A DNA stretch of 64,000 nt from Argentina anserina (GCF_933775445.1 NC_065874.1:3615001-3679000), one strand, 5' to 3'; positions 48,046 through 58,559 are shown, numbered from the stretch's first letter. Notes: generated by a model not told the origin, from the letters alone. A program made the numbers and translations.

Positions 48046-49056
48046 CTAAACCTTGATTTTGAAGTACTCCTGGTCGAAATGATTTATACGTACATAACCA
48101 TCCTCGCCTCCGGTTGAAAAACTGAAGATAATGGTCCCAAATAAAATCAGTATTTTTTTTTCTTTGAGAAAAAATAAAACCAGTTTCAAAAGCATATACT
48201 AGTGTTAAAATGAAATCTACAAAGCTGAACCATATGTACCTGTTACCATTAGGATTGAAGTCCAAGGCATTAATAGGTGATAAATGCCCTTTAACAGGGA
48301 AAATTCTATTATATATTCCACATCTGACAGTCGATATTGTTTTGTGAGTGAGGTCAGAAAATAATATATGTTGTCAACCATTAAATCTGAGATGTATAAC
48401 ATATATTGATGTATAGAGATTAACCCCTTTAACAGTTCCAATCTCCTTTTAAAGAACCTCAAAATGCATATCAAGAATATCAGAAAAACGAAGGTCTTTT
48501 ATTGAAGACCCTCATAACTAAGGAAAATTTTGTTATACGCTGCTGCATGGTCCTTCATAACTAAGGAAAATTCTGTTATATGCTGTTGCATACCATGCAG
48601 CAACATTTTTCTCCACAAACAAACCCCCCACACCCACACGATCATTTTATGATACCTCTCTTTCACCATACATAATTGTGTGTATAGCATACCTTGTTGC
48701 ACAGAAGACAAACCCCATAACTAAACGTTTTTTCTTATTATTTTGAAATAATGCAACAAGTATGATATACCTAGTCAAAGAATTTAGTTTCGAAGTGCCC
48801 TGCGTGATGATCAGTCGTGGTGACTTTAGTGGCATCCTGGCCACCACCAAGCACGACCTGGAAAGCACAACAGTGGTAATTAGCATGTAAATAAGTATCA
48901 TCATATCTATATATGTCAACCAAAAAAAGTATCATCCATCAAGCAAACTAATGGCAAATTGATTACATGGTTAAGAAGAGGAGACATTGCAACTGCGTTA
49001 ACGGGAGGCTGCGTCACGTAGGTCTTGATAAGACTTAATGTTCTTGTATCCCAGAG
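48046..49056 (-). pseudogene. Intron-containing 3' fragment of an eIF3 subunit i (TIF3I1) gene
   Basis: Four pieces on the minus strand match the last WD repeats of eIF3i, a WD40 subunit of the eIF3 translation initiation complex: 49056-48967 (LWDTRTLSLIKTYVT, then PPVNAVAMSPLLNH), 48857-48771 (VVLGGGQDATKVTTTDHHAG...KFFD), about 48298-48240 (VKGHLSPINALDFNPNG) and 48121-48046 (FSTGGEDGYVRINHFDQEYF...KIKV, stop). Splice sites are kept, so this is a genomic copy and not a processed pseudogene. The first two-thirds of the gene are absent, and the codon before the donor at 48771 is TAG where a Lys codon is expected. The piece before 48298 is degraded. It is non-functional. Confidence 0.87.
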
Positions 49057-49170
49057 CTGAAAAAGAATGAATTTTTTTGGTATTTAAAAAGAAGAAGAAT
49101 GAATTTAAGGAAGCAATTAGACACAACTATTCATTACAATAGAGAAAACATAATTGAATTATGGAAAATG

Positions 49171-50020
49171 TTTTAGCACCACAATATGGCACCAGATTCG
49201 GCGCTACAATTCTATGTGACATGCCACATAACTTTGCCACGTCAGTAATTAAAATAGTCATAAAATGTCATTTTAAATAAAAAGACAATTTTATCTATGT
49301 TAATTCAACAGCTCTAAATTATTATAAAAATATAATTTTTCTTTATCATTTATTTTTATTTTTTATTACGATAATGCTTTTAAAATGTAATTATTATTTT
49401 TCGATATTTTATGAAAGTATGCTTATATATATATATATATGTGTGTGTGTATGTGCATGTGTAAAACTTATTTTCAAAATAAAATTATTTTATCCGCAAA
49501 AAATATAGACGTGTGTGTGAAAAATATATTTTAAAATAAAACTATTTTCGTCCTAAATTATTATTTTCAAATATATATGGTAATTTTCGGTCATATATGA
49601 TAATTGTCGGTCAATATTAATTTTCATGGAAAAAATAATTTGTTATCTTACATATCCTATAAAATCTAATAAATTGTCATAAGATTATAATGTTGTTTTC
49701 ATCACTTGTAAGTTAACTTTTTGAACAAATATCGAAAATAATATTCGAATAAATATAATAAGATAATTAAATCGTTTGGAGTTTAATTTCTATTTACAAA
49801 ATATGGTATTTGAATCATGTCCATGAAAATATTTCTTTTTTTAGACAAAAATATTTCTTAATTTAATAATCATAATGAATAAATATTAAACAAAGATATA
49901 ATTGTCTTTTTGTTGAAACATGAAATTTTATGACTATTTTAATTACTGATGTGACAAGGTTATGTGACATGCCACATAAGATTGTGGCGCTGAATCTGGC
50001 GCCATAGCAGCAACCTAAAA
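49171..50020. mobile_element. Inverted-repeat (MITE or MULE-like) element
   Basis: The two ends are inverted copies over more than 90 bp. The left arm (from 49171, TATGGCACCAGATTC, then CCACATAACTTTGCCAC and TAATTAAAATAGTCATAAAA) corresponds to the reverse complement of the right arm (ending 50020). The core is AT-rich without an ORF. Long inverted arms without a protein suggest a foldback, MITE or non-autonomous Mutator-like element. I found no convincing target duplication, so the family is open. Confidence 0.75.
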
Positions 50021-50077
50021 CAAAACAAAAGCTAAGCATGTACATGTAGAAGAACCCTACCCACGCTTAGTGATGAG

Positions 50078-50210
50078 CAATGTTCGAAATATCGGATATA
50101 TCGCTGATATTTCGAATCCGATAGGATAAGGGCATATCGGTTAAAATTTATCGGTCAACGCAAAGATGATGGTCAACGGTCAAATATCGGTCAAAATTTG
50201 AATTTTTTTA
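50078..50210. repeat. hAT-end-like ATATCGG-rich relic
   Basis: The sequence starts CAATGTTCGAAATATCGG, close to the right end of the hAT element at 45303 read in reverse (CAAGGTTCAAAATATCGG), and then repeats TATCGG/GGTCAA motifs. It looks like one terminus of a related hAT element; the other end was not found. Confidence 0.5.
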
Positions 50211-50432
50211 TTTTTTAATTTTTGTTTAATTTTTTAATATTTGTATGAAAATGAAACTAATTTATGTTCTTAATAACTCCAAAATTCTATCAACTCAAAT
50301 AATAATGGTAAATTATAATATTTTGAACATAATATGCATTTTTTTTTGTTAAAATTTCATTATTAAATGTTACTTTGTTAATGAAAAAGTAAAAATATAG
50401 GTTTTTATTTAACTTCATAGGAAGGTGGGATT

Positions 50433-50598
50433 TGTCCCATCTCGTCCCGATCCCGTCCCGTCCCAACCGGGATTAATCCCGAGTGGGATGCATTCTTAAA
50501 AACTCTCGTCCCGTCCCGATCCCGTCCCGATTCAAAAGAGTGGGACGTGACGTGGGATGAGCCCCGTCCCGTCCCATCCCGTCCCGTGCCCACCCCTA
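50433..50598. repeat. CCCGTCCCGTCC minisatellite, hAT-terminus-like
   Basis: Dense repeats of CCGTCCC/GATCCC run in two blocks (50433-50480 and 50505-50590) separated by GGGATTAATCCC, and end in GCCCACCCCTATG. G-rich repeats beside a TAGGGGTGGGC end are typical of a plant hAT terminus. Only one terminus is seen. Confidence 0.55.
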
Positions 50599-50767
50599 TG
50601 AGAACTCATAGATCGAACATAAGCCAATATAATTAAAGACACAAAGAAGACAGTGTACATTCTTAGTTTGACCTCCAGTAAAACTTCAAAAGGGAAAACA
50701 TATTCTGATTAATTACTTACTAATAATGTTATATTGAGAAGACATTAATTGAAGGAAAATGATTGTT

Positions 50768-50975
50768 GGCCTTAAAAATTTAGGCTTCAAATGTCTTATT
50801 CTATGTGTCAAGCCTAGTCACATAAACATATCATATTATTTTCAAATTAATGCAATATCATTATTATGTAGAAAGACCATCAAATCTTTTCCAAGTATAA
50901 TGATTTTTTTTTGAAAATATCTAACATCATATTTTATTCTATACATTTGGTTCTATTTTTCCTCAATATATTTTT
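50768..50975. repeat. Left arm of a large inverted repeat split by the Copia insertion
   Basis: This AT-rich segment is inversely related to 59518-59662. Matching pieces, in the same order after reverse complement, include TATGTGTCAAG, TAATGATATTGCA, ACCATCAAATC and TTTTGAAAATAT. The right arm also continues across the Copia insertion into about 52100-52169, so the arms are at least about 200 bp. Confidence 0.65.
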
Positions 50976-52169
50976 CTCAAATATTTGTTCTCCAACTCTT
51001 TTTCTTCGATTACAAAAAAAAAAAATCAAAGGGAGCTTCTATTCATACCTCCAAAAAGGTATTTAAACCTCTTCACTTAGTAGGCATCCCTTTTACTTTT
51101 ATAAATACTTAAAATGTTATTTAGACCTCCATACTTTTTTTAAAATGTTCATAATAAATATATCATTATTAGATAGCAAATCAATATACTATCCATTAAT
51201 ATCTTTCAAATTCTACTTTTATACAATTATTATAAACAAATAGAATTGTTTTTTAATAATTACATAATCCATCTTCTCAATTTAATCTTCTTTTTCACTC
51301 CTAAATTCATAATTAATAATAATGTTTTTTTTTCATTCATTGATTTGAAACTCACAAAATAGTAAAATCAACAAGATTTTTTTTAACATTTATTGAACAA
51401 TTTTTTTTCTCATGTCCTAACCGACGTTTATTGAAAATTCCATGTAGTTTTTCAATTGATACATGAAGATTAATAATGTTATTTATTATATTTTTTAATA
51501 ATAGAAAATAAAATTAATTAAATCATCTCATTCAATTTATTATTTTGAATTTGGGTTTTTCTGAAATAAATATATAAATAGTGGATTGACGAAAAAGGAA
51601 AAAAATCATTTATATTCGCTATTTTAAAATAGGCATGTTGATAATTTTTCTTGTTTTTTTTTTTCAATTTTATGTTTTTTTGTAATTTTACATGCGTGAA
51701 AAAGTCTAAATGAACACAAAAAGAAAGAGATCTAAGTGCTGTTTTGTGAAGTATGAATAGAAGATCCTATAACCAAATAAACTCCCGAAAAGAAAAAAAG
51801 ATGGTTAAAAAAATATTTTAATGCATATATGTTTTGAATATGTGAATACATATGAATATACACACATATATAAGGGCCCTATATATAAATTATCTACAAA
51901 ACATATAATTTGCACTAAATATATTGTGTAATTCTAACAAAATTCATATTGAAATCGTATTTTATTTATGAAAAGTTTTATTTCTTTGCATAGTTGCATT
52001 AAGTAGTAAATTAAAGAAAGTCAAAAGATCTTAATATGGAAAGAAACTATATTAAAATATTAATTAACTTCACGAGATCCTTGTAATTAAAGAGGTAAGA
52101 AATTATCATTAAGTAATCAAATTTATTTAAGGCAAAAACTAAGTCAAATGTAAAGAAAAAATTATAACC

Positions 52170-52354
52170 TGATGCATGATGAAATAATTGTGTATTATTG
52201 AATGATATGATGGCCTATATATAGGCATTTACAAAACCACAATCCCGTAGGATTCGGAGTCCTAATCTATTACGGAGATGCTAATCTATCTCCTAACAGG
52301 AAACCTATTAGGCTAAGACACACATAAAGGTAGAATAGTAATTCTCCCGGAACA
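52170..52354 (-). repeat. 3' LTR of young Copia element
   Basis: 185 bp, TG...CA ends (TGATGCATGATG...CCCGGAACA on the plus strand). It has a palindromic TATA-like core CCTATATATAGG at about 52214-52225. Confidence 0.95.
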
Positions 52355-52366
52355 CTCCCCCTTGTG
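52355..52366 (-). promoter_or_regulatory. Polypurine tract of young Copia element
   Basis: On the element strand it reads CACAAGGGGGAG directly before the 3' LTR, the expected plus-strand DNA priming site. The same tract precedes the LTR of the copy at the right edge. Confidence 0.85.
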
Positions 52367-52541
52367 TCGCATGCCTAGGTTGCATGGTGCACATATCGTT
52401 GCCTCGGTAAAAACCTTGTCAAGCAAAACAAAAACCTCTTGGGTAAAACTAAAACTTGATCGAAGGGAAAAAGAGCACAACGCACCAACTACTTAAGGAT
52501 CTTAACATGTGATGTAGACTCCCCCTGAAGTCTACCAAACT

Positions 52542-55500
52542 CTAGTGTTCCGATAAACGACGCATGCCAATGCTCTTCACATGTTTCACAAAAGTAGATT
52601 TAGGCAAAGACTTGGTGAACAAATCCGCAACATTGGATTCTGAACTCACTTGATTGATCTGAACATTCAAGAACTTCTGTTGTTGAACGTTGTAGAAGAT
52701 CTTAGGCGAAATATGCTTGGTGTTGTCTCCCTTGATAAAACCTAACTTTGTCTGCTCTATGCAAGCAGCATTATCTTCATAAATGCACGTAGGTTGATCA
52801 GTTGTAGAGACTAATCCACAAGAATCACGAATATGGCGAACAAGTGATCGTAGCCAAACACATTCTTTAACAGCTTCATGGAGAGCGATGATCTCCGCGT
52901 GATTCGAAGAAGTAGCAACAAGAGTTTGCTTTGTGGATCTCCAAGATATCGCCGTATTCCCAATGGTAAACACATAACCGGTTTGAGAACGAGCCTTGTG
53001 AGGGTCAGAGAGGTACCCTGCGTCGGCATAACCAACTAACAAGTTGTTTGGAGTCTTTGCATCGGGGGAAAGAGCTGCACGGGACCGGTTGCTGCTCTCG
53101 GCACCGCGCACGGTCTCCACGCCATGGCGGCCGGCGGCGTCGCTGCGGCGTACGACGGCAAGGCCGGGGTCGGCGATGGCGGTGGTGTGGGGAGATACCG
53201 TGGCGGTGTTCTCTCTGCAATAGGGGTAGAACAATCCCATGTCAAGGGAACCTTTCAAGTATCGAAACAAATGCTTGATTCCATTCCAATGACGTAGCGT
53301 AGGCGCGGAGCTAAATCTAGCTAATAAGTTCACTGCGAAAGATATGTCCGGTCTAGTGCATTGAGCAAGATACAATAGTGCCCTAATCGCACTAAGGTAT
53401 GGAACTTCAAGACCAAGAACTTCTTCATCATCCTCTTTAGGACGGAAGGGATCCTTCTTGATATCTAGACTTCGGACGACCATGGGAGTAGACAATGGAC
53501 TGCATAGATCCATATTGAAACGTCGAAGCATCTTGTGCGTGTAATTTGACTGATGCACTAAGATGCCGTCGGCCCTATGCACAAGCTCAAGGCTGAGACA
53601 GAATTTCGCCCTCCCTAGGTCTTTCATCTCAAATTCCGACTTCAAATAAGACATGGTCTCTTCAATCTCATCAAGAGTACCGATTATGTTCATGTCATCA
53701 ACGTAGACCACAACGATGACGAATCCGGAATTTGTCTTTCGTATGAACACGCATGGGCATAGTTCATCATTCTTGTAACCTCTCCTCACCAAGTATTGAT
53801 GCAACCGATTGTACCACATTCTTCCGGATTGCTTTAACCCGTACAATGAACGACGTAATCTGACTGCATGAGCACTTCGTGGTCTGGAGGCACTTGATGG
53901 AGGTAAAGGTAGTCCCTCTGGAGCTTTCATGTATATCTCTGCGTCAAGATCCCCATAGAGATAAGCTGTGACCACATCCATAAGCTGCATGTTTAGTCTT
54001 TCGGACACTACCAGACTAATAATGTAGCGGAAGGTAATGATGTCCATAACATGAGAATAAGTCTCTTCATAGTCAATACCAGGTCGTTGTGAGAATCCTT
54101 GCGCCATGAGTCTTGCCTTATATCGCACGATCTCGTTCATCTCATTACGCTTACGAACGAAGACCCATTTATGTCCAACAGGTTTGACATCTCTTGGAGT
54201 CAATTCAACCTTTCCGAAGACTTCTCGCTTCGCTAATGAGTCAAGTTCTGCTTGGATTGCTTCCTTCCACTTCGGCCAATCTGCTCTGCGTTCACATTCA
54301 GCTACAGAGCGAGGTTCAACGTCGTCTTCAGATATGATCTCATGTGTGACGGAATAAGCGAAAACGTCATCAATGCATGTAGTGGCTCGGTTTCGGACCG
54401 ACTGCTCACTTGTGTAGTTCACTGAGATTTCGTTGTTCTCTGGCATCAAACAAGGTTCCATAGCTTCCCACGGTAACACTTGAGTTGATTCATGGACATA
54501 GCTATAATCAGAGACAACTTCATACGATGGTGATTCATCGTTGATGACGCGCTGTGCCTTAGTCATTCGTTTCTTTCTAGGTTTTGAATCCCTAGAGTTT
54601 ATCGGTCTCCCCCTTTTTCTTTGAGGAGCCGAGGCCGAAGCTGCTCCATGCCAGGCCATCTCGGCATCGTCGCCACAAGGGGCGCCGGCAACAACACGGC
54701 GTACGGTGGTGCCGCCGCCGGCCTCCGTCCCACTGTCAGGGGCGGTGCCAACGTTGCTAGGTCCAGGAGCTTGTCTTCCACGCCCGTATTTCGGGACATC
54801 CAACCGTGCCGGTACGTTCGCAGCGGGTATGTTTGATCTCGTCACTTTAGCAATATCTACAAAGCCGTCGGGCATCGAATCCGCGACTTTCTGGAGGTCG
54901 ATAATGCGTTGCACTTCTAACTCGCTTTGAGCAGTGCGGGGATCATAATGAGACATAGTGGGGACACACCACGTCAATTCCTGACGTTCATTTGGAATGA
55001 TAACATTCCCATCTCCCCCTAATGACGGGAAGCATGTCTCATCAAAGTGACAATCTGCAAATCTTGCAGTAAAGAGATGTCCGGTGGTTGGTTCTAAGTA
55101 GCGGACAATCGTTGGGGAATTATAGCCAACATAGATACCTAATCGTCTCTGAGGACCCATCTTAGTACACATCGGAGGCGTAATAGGCACATAAACGGCG
55201 CAACCAAAGATGCGTAAGTGTGAAATATTGGGTTCGTAACCAGTTACCATATGGTACGCACTAAACGCTTGGTTAGCCGCGGGTCGGAAACGAATAAGTG
55301 TTGCTGCATGAAACACTGCATATCCCCATGCAGAGACCGGCAGGTTAGTACCCATAACCATTGCCCGAGCAAAAAGATGAATACGCTTGATGGTAGCCTC
55401 TACTAGACCGTTCTGTGAATGAACATGAGGAACGGGATGTTCAACTTCGATCCCAATAGACATGCAGTAATCATCAAAAGTTTTGGAGGTGAATTCTCCA

Positions 55501-56528
55501 GCATTATCCAAACGAATGGATTTGATAGGATAATCGGGGTGGTGAGCCCGAAGTTTGATGATCTCAGCTAATAACTTAGCAAATGCAGCATTCCTTGTGG
55601 ATAGTAAAGCGACGTGTGACCAACGCGTCGATGCATCAACCAATACCATAAAATATCGAAAAGGTTCGCATTCTGGTTGAATAGGTCCACAAATGTCACC
55701 TTGGATACGTTGTAAGAATGGAATGTTCTCGGTTGAAGCCTTAGCAAAAGAATGACTTCCTTGAAATTTAGCAAGAGAACAAGCTTTGCAAAAAGAGCGA
55801 TGGGCATCAGAAATTGCCATGGAGGCATTTGAAAGCACGGGAGGCATCATAAGCTCCTGTGAAGGAGGGGATGCCGCCACCGACGGCATGAAAGCCGTGG
55901 AGCTGCCGAGTGAGGCATGCTCGGCCACACCATGCGGTGCATGGGTAGGCACGGCCTCACCGTGCGGAGCACGGGTGAGGTGATCTTCCAATCGCTTCCG
56001 GGACTTGAAAAATGGATGACCATGTGAATTCTTAAGAATTCTAATCATCACATCACGTCCAGGGTGCCCGAGACGGGCATGCCAAAGCATATAAGAGTCC
56101 GAATCACAAAAGTTGCGTTCAACCGCATATGATTCAAAGATTCGAATGGAAGTAAGATACAAACCATTCCCAAGACTCTTCATCTTCTCTAAGATGCGGC
56201 GATGGCCTGCTTTCTCAGAGGTAACACAAAGATATTCCTCTCCATTCTCAACATAAGTATCGAGGTGAAAACCATTGGCACGTATGTCCTTAAAACTTAG
56301 CAAGGTGCGGGGAGACTTCGGCGCATAAAGAGCGTTTACGACGTTAAGAGTCGTACCATTAGGCAACATGAAAGAAGCAGTGCCTCTTCCTTGAATGATG
56401 GATTTCGAGCCAATCATTGTAGTCATCGAAGAAGTCGAAAACACTAGATCCGTGAACAACTGCCTGTGTCGTAGGACAGTGTGGGTTGTTCCGCAATCAG
56501 CTAGACATTCGATTTCACCGCGGGACAT
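52542..56528 (-). CDS. Copia pol polyprotein (protease, integrase, RT, RNase H)
   Basis: 1328 open codons. Order: protease-like region (LADCGTTHTVL near residue 10; DCG where D-S/T-G is usual), GAG-pre-integrase HHCC (LWHARLGHPG ... CKACSLAKF), integrase core (GDICGP, IRLDNAGEFTS, HSQNGLVEATIK: the D, D, E residues), integrase C-terminus (IYVGYNSPTIVRY, HFDETCFPSLGGD), reverse transcriptase (VVTAYLYGDLDAEIYM, VVVYVDDMN active site) and RNase H (GYADAGYLSDPHKARSQTGY, then ...EDNAACI). Three GC-rich insertions interrupt the usual spacing (about 55,830-55,985, 54,600-54,800, 53,036-53,245). No upstream gag is fused; the ORF starts at ATG 56528 just after a splice-acceptor-like sequence. This is an ordinary mobile-element enzyme set, apparently intact. 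Confidence 0.95.
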   Translation of the reverse strand: MSRGEIECLADCGTTHTVLRHRQLFTDLVFSTSSMTTMIGSKSIIQGRGTASFMLPNGTTLNVVNALYAPKSPRTLLSFKDIRANGFHLDTYVENGEEYLCVTSEKAGHRRILEKMKSLGNGLYLTSIRIFESYAVERNFCDSDSYMLWHARLGHPGRDVMIRILKNSHGHPFFKSRKRLEDHLTRAPHGEAVPTHAPHGVAEHASLGSSTAFMPSVAASPPSQELMMPPVLSNASMAISDAHRSFCKACSLAKFQGSHSFAKASTENIPFLQRIQGDICGPIQPECEPFRYFMVLVDASTRWSHVALLSTRNAAFAKLLAEIIKLRAHHPDYPIKSIRLDNAGEFTSKTFDDYCMSIGIEVEHPVPHVHSQNGLVEATIKRIHLFARAMVMGTNLPVSAWGYAVFHAATLIRFRPAANQAFSAYHMVTGYEPNISHLRIFGCAVYVPITPPMCTKMGPQRRLGIYVGYNSPTIVRYLEPTTGHLFTARFADCHFDETCFPSLGGDGNVIIPNERQELTWCVPTMSHYDPRTAQSELEVQRIIDLQKVADSMPDGFVDIAKVTRSNIPAANVPARLDVPKYGRGRQAPGPSNVGTAPDSGTEAGGGTTVRRVVAGAPCGDDAEMAWHGAASASAPQRKRGRPINSRDSKPRKKRMTKAQRVINDESPSYEVVSDYSYVHESTQVLPWEAMEPCLMPENNEISVNYTSEQSVRNRATTCIDDVFAYSVTHEIISEDDVEPRSVAECERRADWPKWKEAIQAELDSLAKREVFGKVELTPRDVKPVGHKWVFVRKRNEMNEIVRYKARLMAQGFSQRPGIDYEETYSHVMDIITFRYIISLVVSERLNMQLMDVVTAYLYGDLDAEIYMKAPEGLPLPPSSASRPRSAHAVRLRRSLYGLKQSGRMWYNRLHQYLVRRGYKNDELCPCVFIRKTNSGFVIVVVYVDDMNIIGTLDEIEETMSYLKSEFEMKDLGRAKFCLSLELVHRADGILVHQSNYTHKMLRRFNMDLCSPLSTPMVVRSLDIKKDPFRPKEDDEEVLGLEVPYLSAIRALLYLAQCTRPDISFAVNLLARFSSAPTLRHWNGIKHLFRYLKGSLDMGLFYPYCRENTATVSPHTTAIADPGLAVVRRSDAAGRHGVETVRGAESSNRSRAALSPDAKTPNNLLVGYADAGYLSDPHKARSQTGYVFTIGNTAISWRSTKQTLVATSSNHAEIIALHEAVKECVWLRSLVRHIRDSCGLVSTTDQPTCIYEDNAACIEQTKLGFIKGDNTKHISPKIFYNVQQQKFLNVQINQVSSESNVADLFTKSLPKSTFVKHVKSIGMRRLSEH

Positions 56529-56539
56529 CTACAAAATGA
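56524..56539 (-). other. Acceptor-like 16-mer at the pol start
   Basis: TCATTTTGTAGATGTC, identical to the sequence at the gag start (58544-58559). It combines a T-rich TTTTGTAG acceptor with the ATG of pol. In the old element the equivalent is TTATTTTGATGATGTC, where the AG has been lost. Confidence 0.7.
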
Positions 56540-57480
56540 CAATTAAGAGAGTCAGCGACACGGGAACAATTCTATACAATACGCCGTAGGATATTGTAAG
56601 AATGGGAATCGGAACAAAGGTCGATCCCATCGAATGTATCACATGGCAATAGTACTACATTCTTCAACTAAAGAGTTGGAAATCATGATATTGAAGCAAT
56701 GAAATACCAAACAGTAAACTAGGGTAGTATAAACCATCCAAAAATGGTGTGGAAAACACACACAAAGAGTACCGGTGAGTGCATATAACGGACTTGGAGA
56801 AAACCGGAAAACAAACCGGAAAACCATGTCAAAAGAACTCAAAATCGGGTGAATTTTGGACGAGGAAAACGTGGCAGCAGGGACTGCTGCAATATGCCGG
56901 AAAAATGACGAGAAACGACGGAAAAAATCGTCGAAAAACTCGTTGGAAAACCGGCGGCACCGATTGCCGGAAAACCGGCCGGCGGCGGTCGGAACTGGCT
57001 GGTATGGAGGCCGGAACTTCAGGTCCGACAGGAACCGGGTGGCGGTGCCGTAAACGCCGGGAAATGGCCGGAAGACGGCGAATACGCCGGAAAAACGTGC
57101 CGGAAACGCCTGAATAGTAACCGGGTCCGGCCAAGGCAAAACGACGTCGTTTTCGACGTTTCGAGGTTCATTTTCTGAATTTTAAGTTCTAAATTCACAA
57201 TGTAGTGCTATTGGGGTCCCATGTGACCCAAAAAGCGTCCAATTTAAAAACCACGTGAGTTGCACACGTTGATCATCATGCTAAGTGTCGGATAAATAAA
57301 ATTCTCAAAGAGATCGTCTTGTAAGCAAGAAATGAGAAATTTTATTGAATGCCAATCTTTAATACATCACACATGAACTTCTAATTCCAAAATCAAAAGA
57401 CTATTACAAAGTCAATGAAAATAACAATGGCGGTCGGCCATAACAATACTTGAATCATAAAGCTAAAGAAGCTAAAACGA
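56540..57480 (-). other. Non-coding gag-pol spacer of the Copia family
   Basis: About 940 nt between the gag stop and the pol start, containing TTTCCGGC-rich sequence; the longest ORF (57139-56639) is low-complexity Phe/Arg/Pro sequence without a domain. Similar TTTCCGG-rich sequence lies in the same place (24,450-24,960) in the old element, so the spacer is a family feature and not a recent accident. Confidence 0.7.
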
Positions 57481-58548
57481 CTAATCAAAGTCGGGAGTAT
57501 CCATGGTAGCAACCGGAGGCCTAGCCTTAGAAGCAAGGGGCTCGGGCTTCATGGAGATATGGTGAGTCTCGATCTCATGATCCTCATCCACATGATTCGA
57601 TTCGGGTTGTAGAAACTTCTTGTAGGCGGAGTAAGCCTTGATCATCTCTTTGCTAGCGCGACAATCGCGATTAAAGTGCTTGAAGGAGCCACATTTGAAG
57701 CATGGAGACTTGCCATGACCGGAAGTGGAGGCATTAGGAGGCGCACGGCCTCCTTGGAGTTTGGGACGGGGACGACCTCCCCCAGAGGGTGCGGCGCCGC
57801 CACCATCACGGGTCAAAGTATTGGACCGAGGCCGAGATCGGCCTTGTTGCCTCCCACCACGAGAGTTGTTATTTTGGTGCTGATATGGAGCGTTCCTTGA
57901 TTGATTCTTTTGCTTATGAGCTTTCCCATAGTTAGACTGTGGCGTAGAAATTCTTTTAGTGCCAACAGGTCTATTGTTGTTGTTGAGGAGAATCTCAGAA
58001 TGTCTCTCCTTCTTAGCCAAGAGTGCCATTAAGTCGGCAAAAGACCGGATCTTCCATTCCTCTACATGAGTGCGGTACGTATGAGCTTGAACCTCATAGT
58101 TGATTGGAAACGTGTCCAATGTCTTATTGAGAAGATCTAGGTCGGTCTTGATGACACCAACGGTGCCAAGATCGGATTGCAAGCATAGCATATCCTGATT
58201 GAAATCATCCACTCTCTTATAGTCCAATAGACGGATGTTATCTCATCTAACGGTCAATTCAGGAAGAAGCTTATCATGAACGTTGTTGTACCGCAAGCGT
58301 AGTTTGTCCCATAATTCTTTAGGATATTTTACGTTCAAGTATTGCCTCTTGAGAGTGGCATGGATGTGACGTCTCATGAAGATGAGAGTCTGAGTCTTAG
58401 CCATGGGTGGGAAATCAGCAGGAGGGTCAGCAAACATGCCTTCAATCCCTCGGCTCTCGAAAGCGAGTTCCAAGTCGGAAACCCAGCGGTGGTATTCCTT
58501 TCCTTCTAGATCAAGAAGGCCAAATTCCGGTCGAGATGGCGATGACAT
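57481..58548 (-). pseudogene. Copia gag with one internal nonsense codon
   Basis: The 356-codon frame reads from MSSPSRPEFGLLDLEGKEYH (DUF4219/UBN2-type Copia gag start) through a CCHC zinc knuckle, CFKCGSFKHFNRDC (CX2CX4HX4C), to the stop at 57481. A TGA at 58243-58245 interrupts it, where related gag proteins carry Trp; the frame continues unchanged on both sides, so this is a point change and not a frameshift. Gag forms the particle that packages element RNA, so without readthrough or help from another copy this element would lack a full coat protein. Confidence 0.88.
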
Positions 58549-58559
58549 CTACAAAATGA
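58544..58559 (-). other. Acceptor-like 16-mer at the gag start
   Basis: TCATTTTGTAGATGTC, the twin of the sequence at 56524-56539, placed so that the AG lies directly before the ATG of gag. Confidence 0.7.

Noticed and set aside
56639..57139. 166-codon ORF in the gag-pol spacer
   Set aside because: Repetitive Phe/Arg/Pro content from TTTCCGG repeats and no domain; the old element keeps similar DNA but not a long frame.
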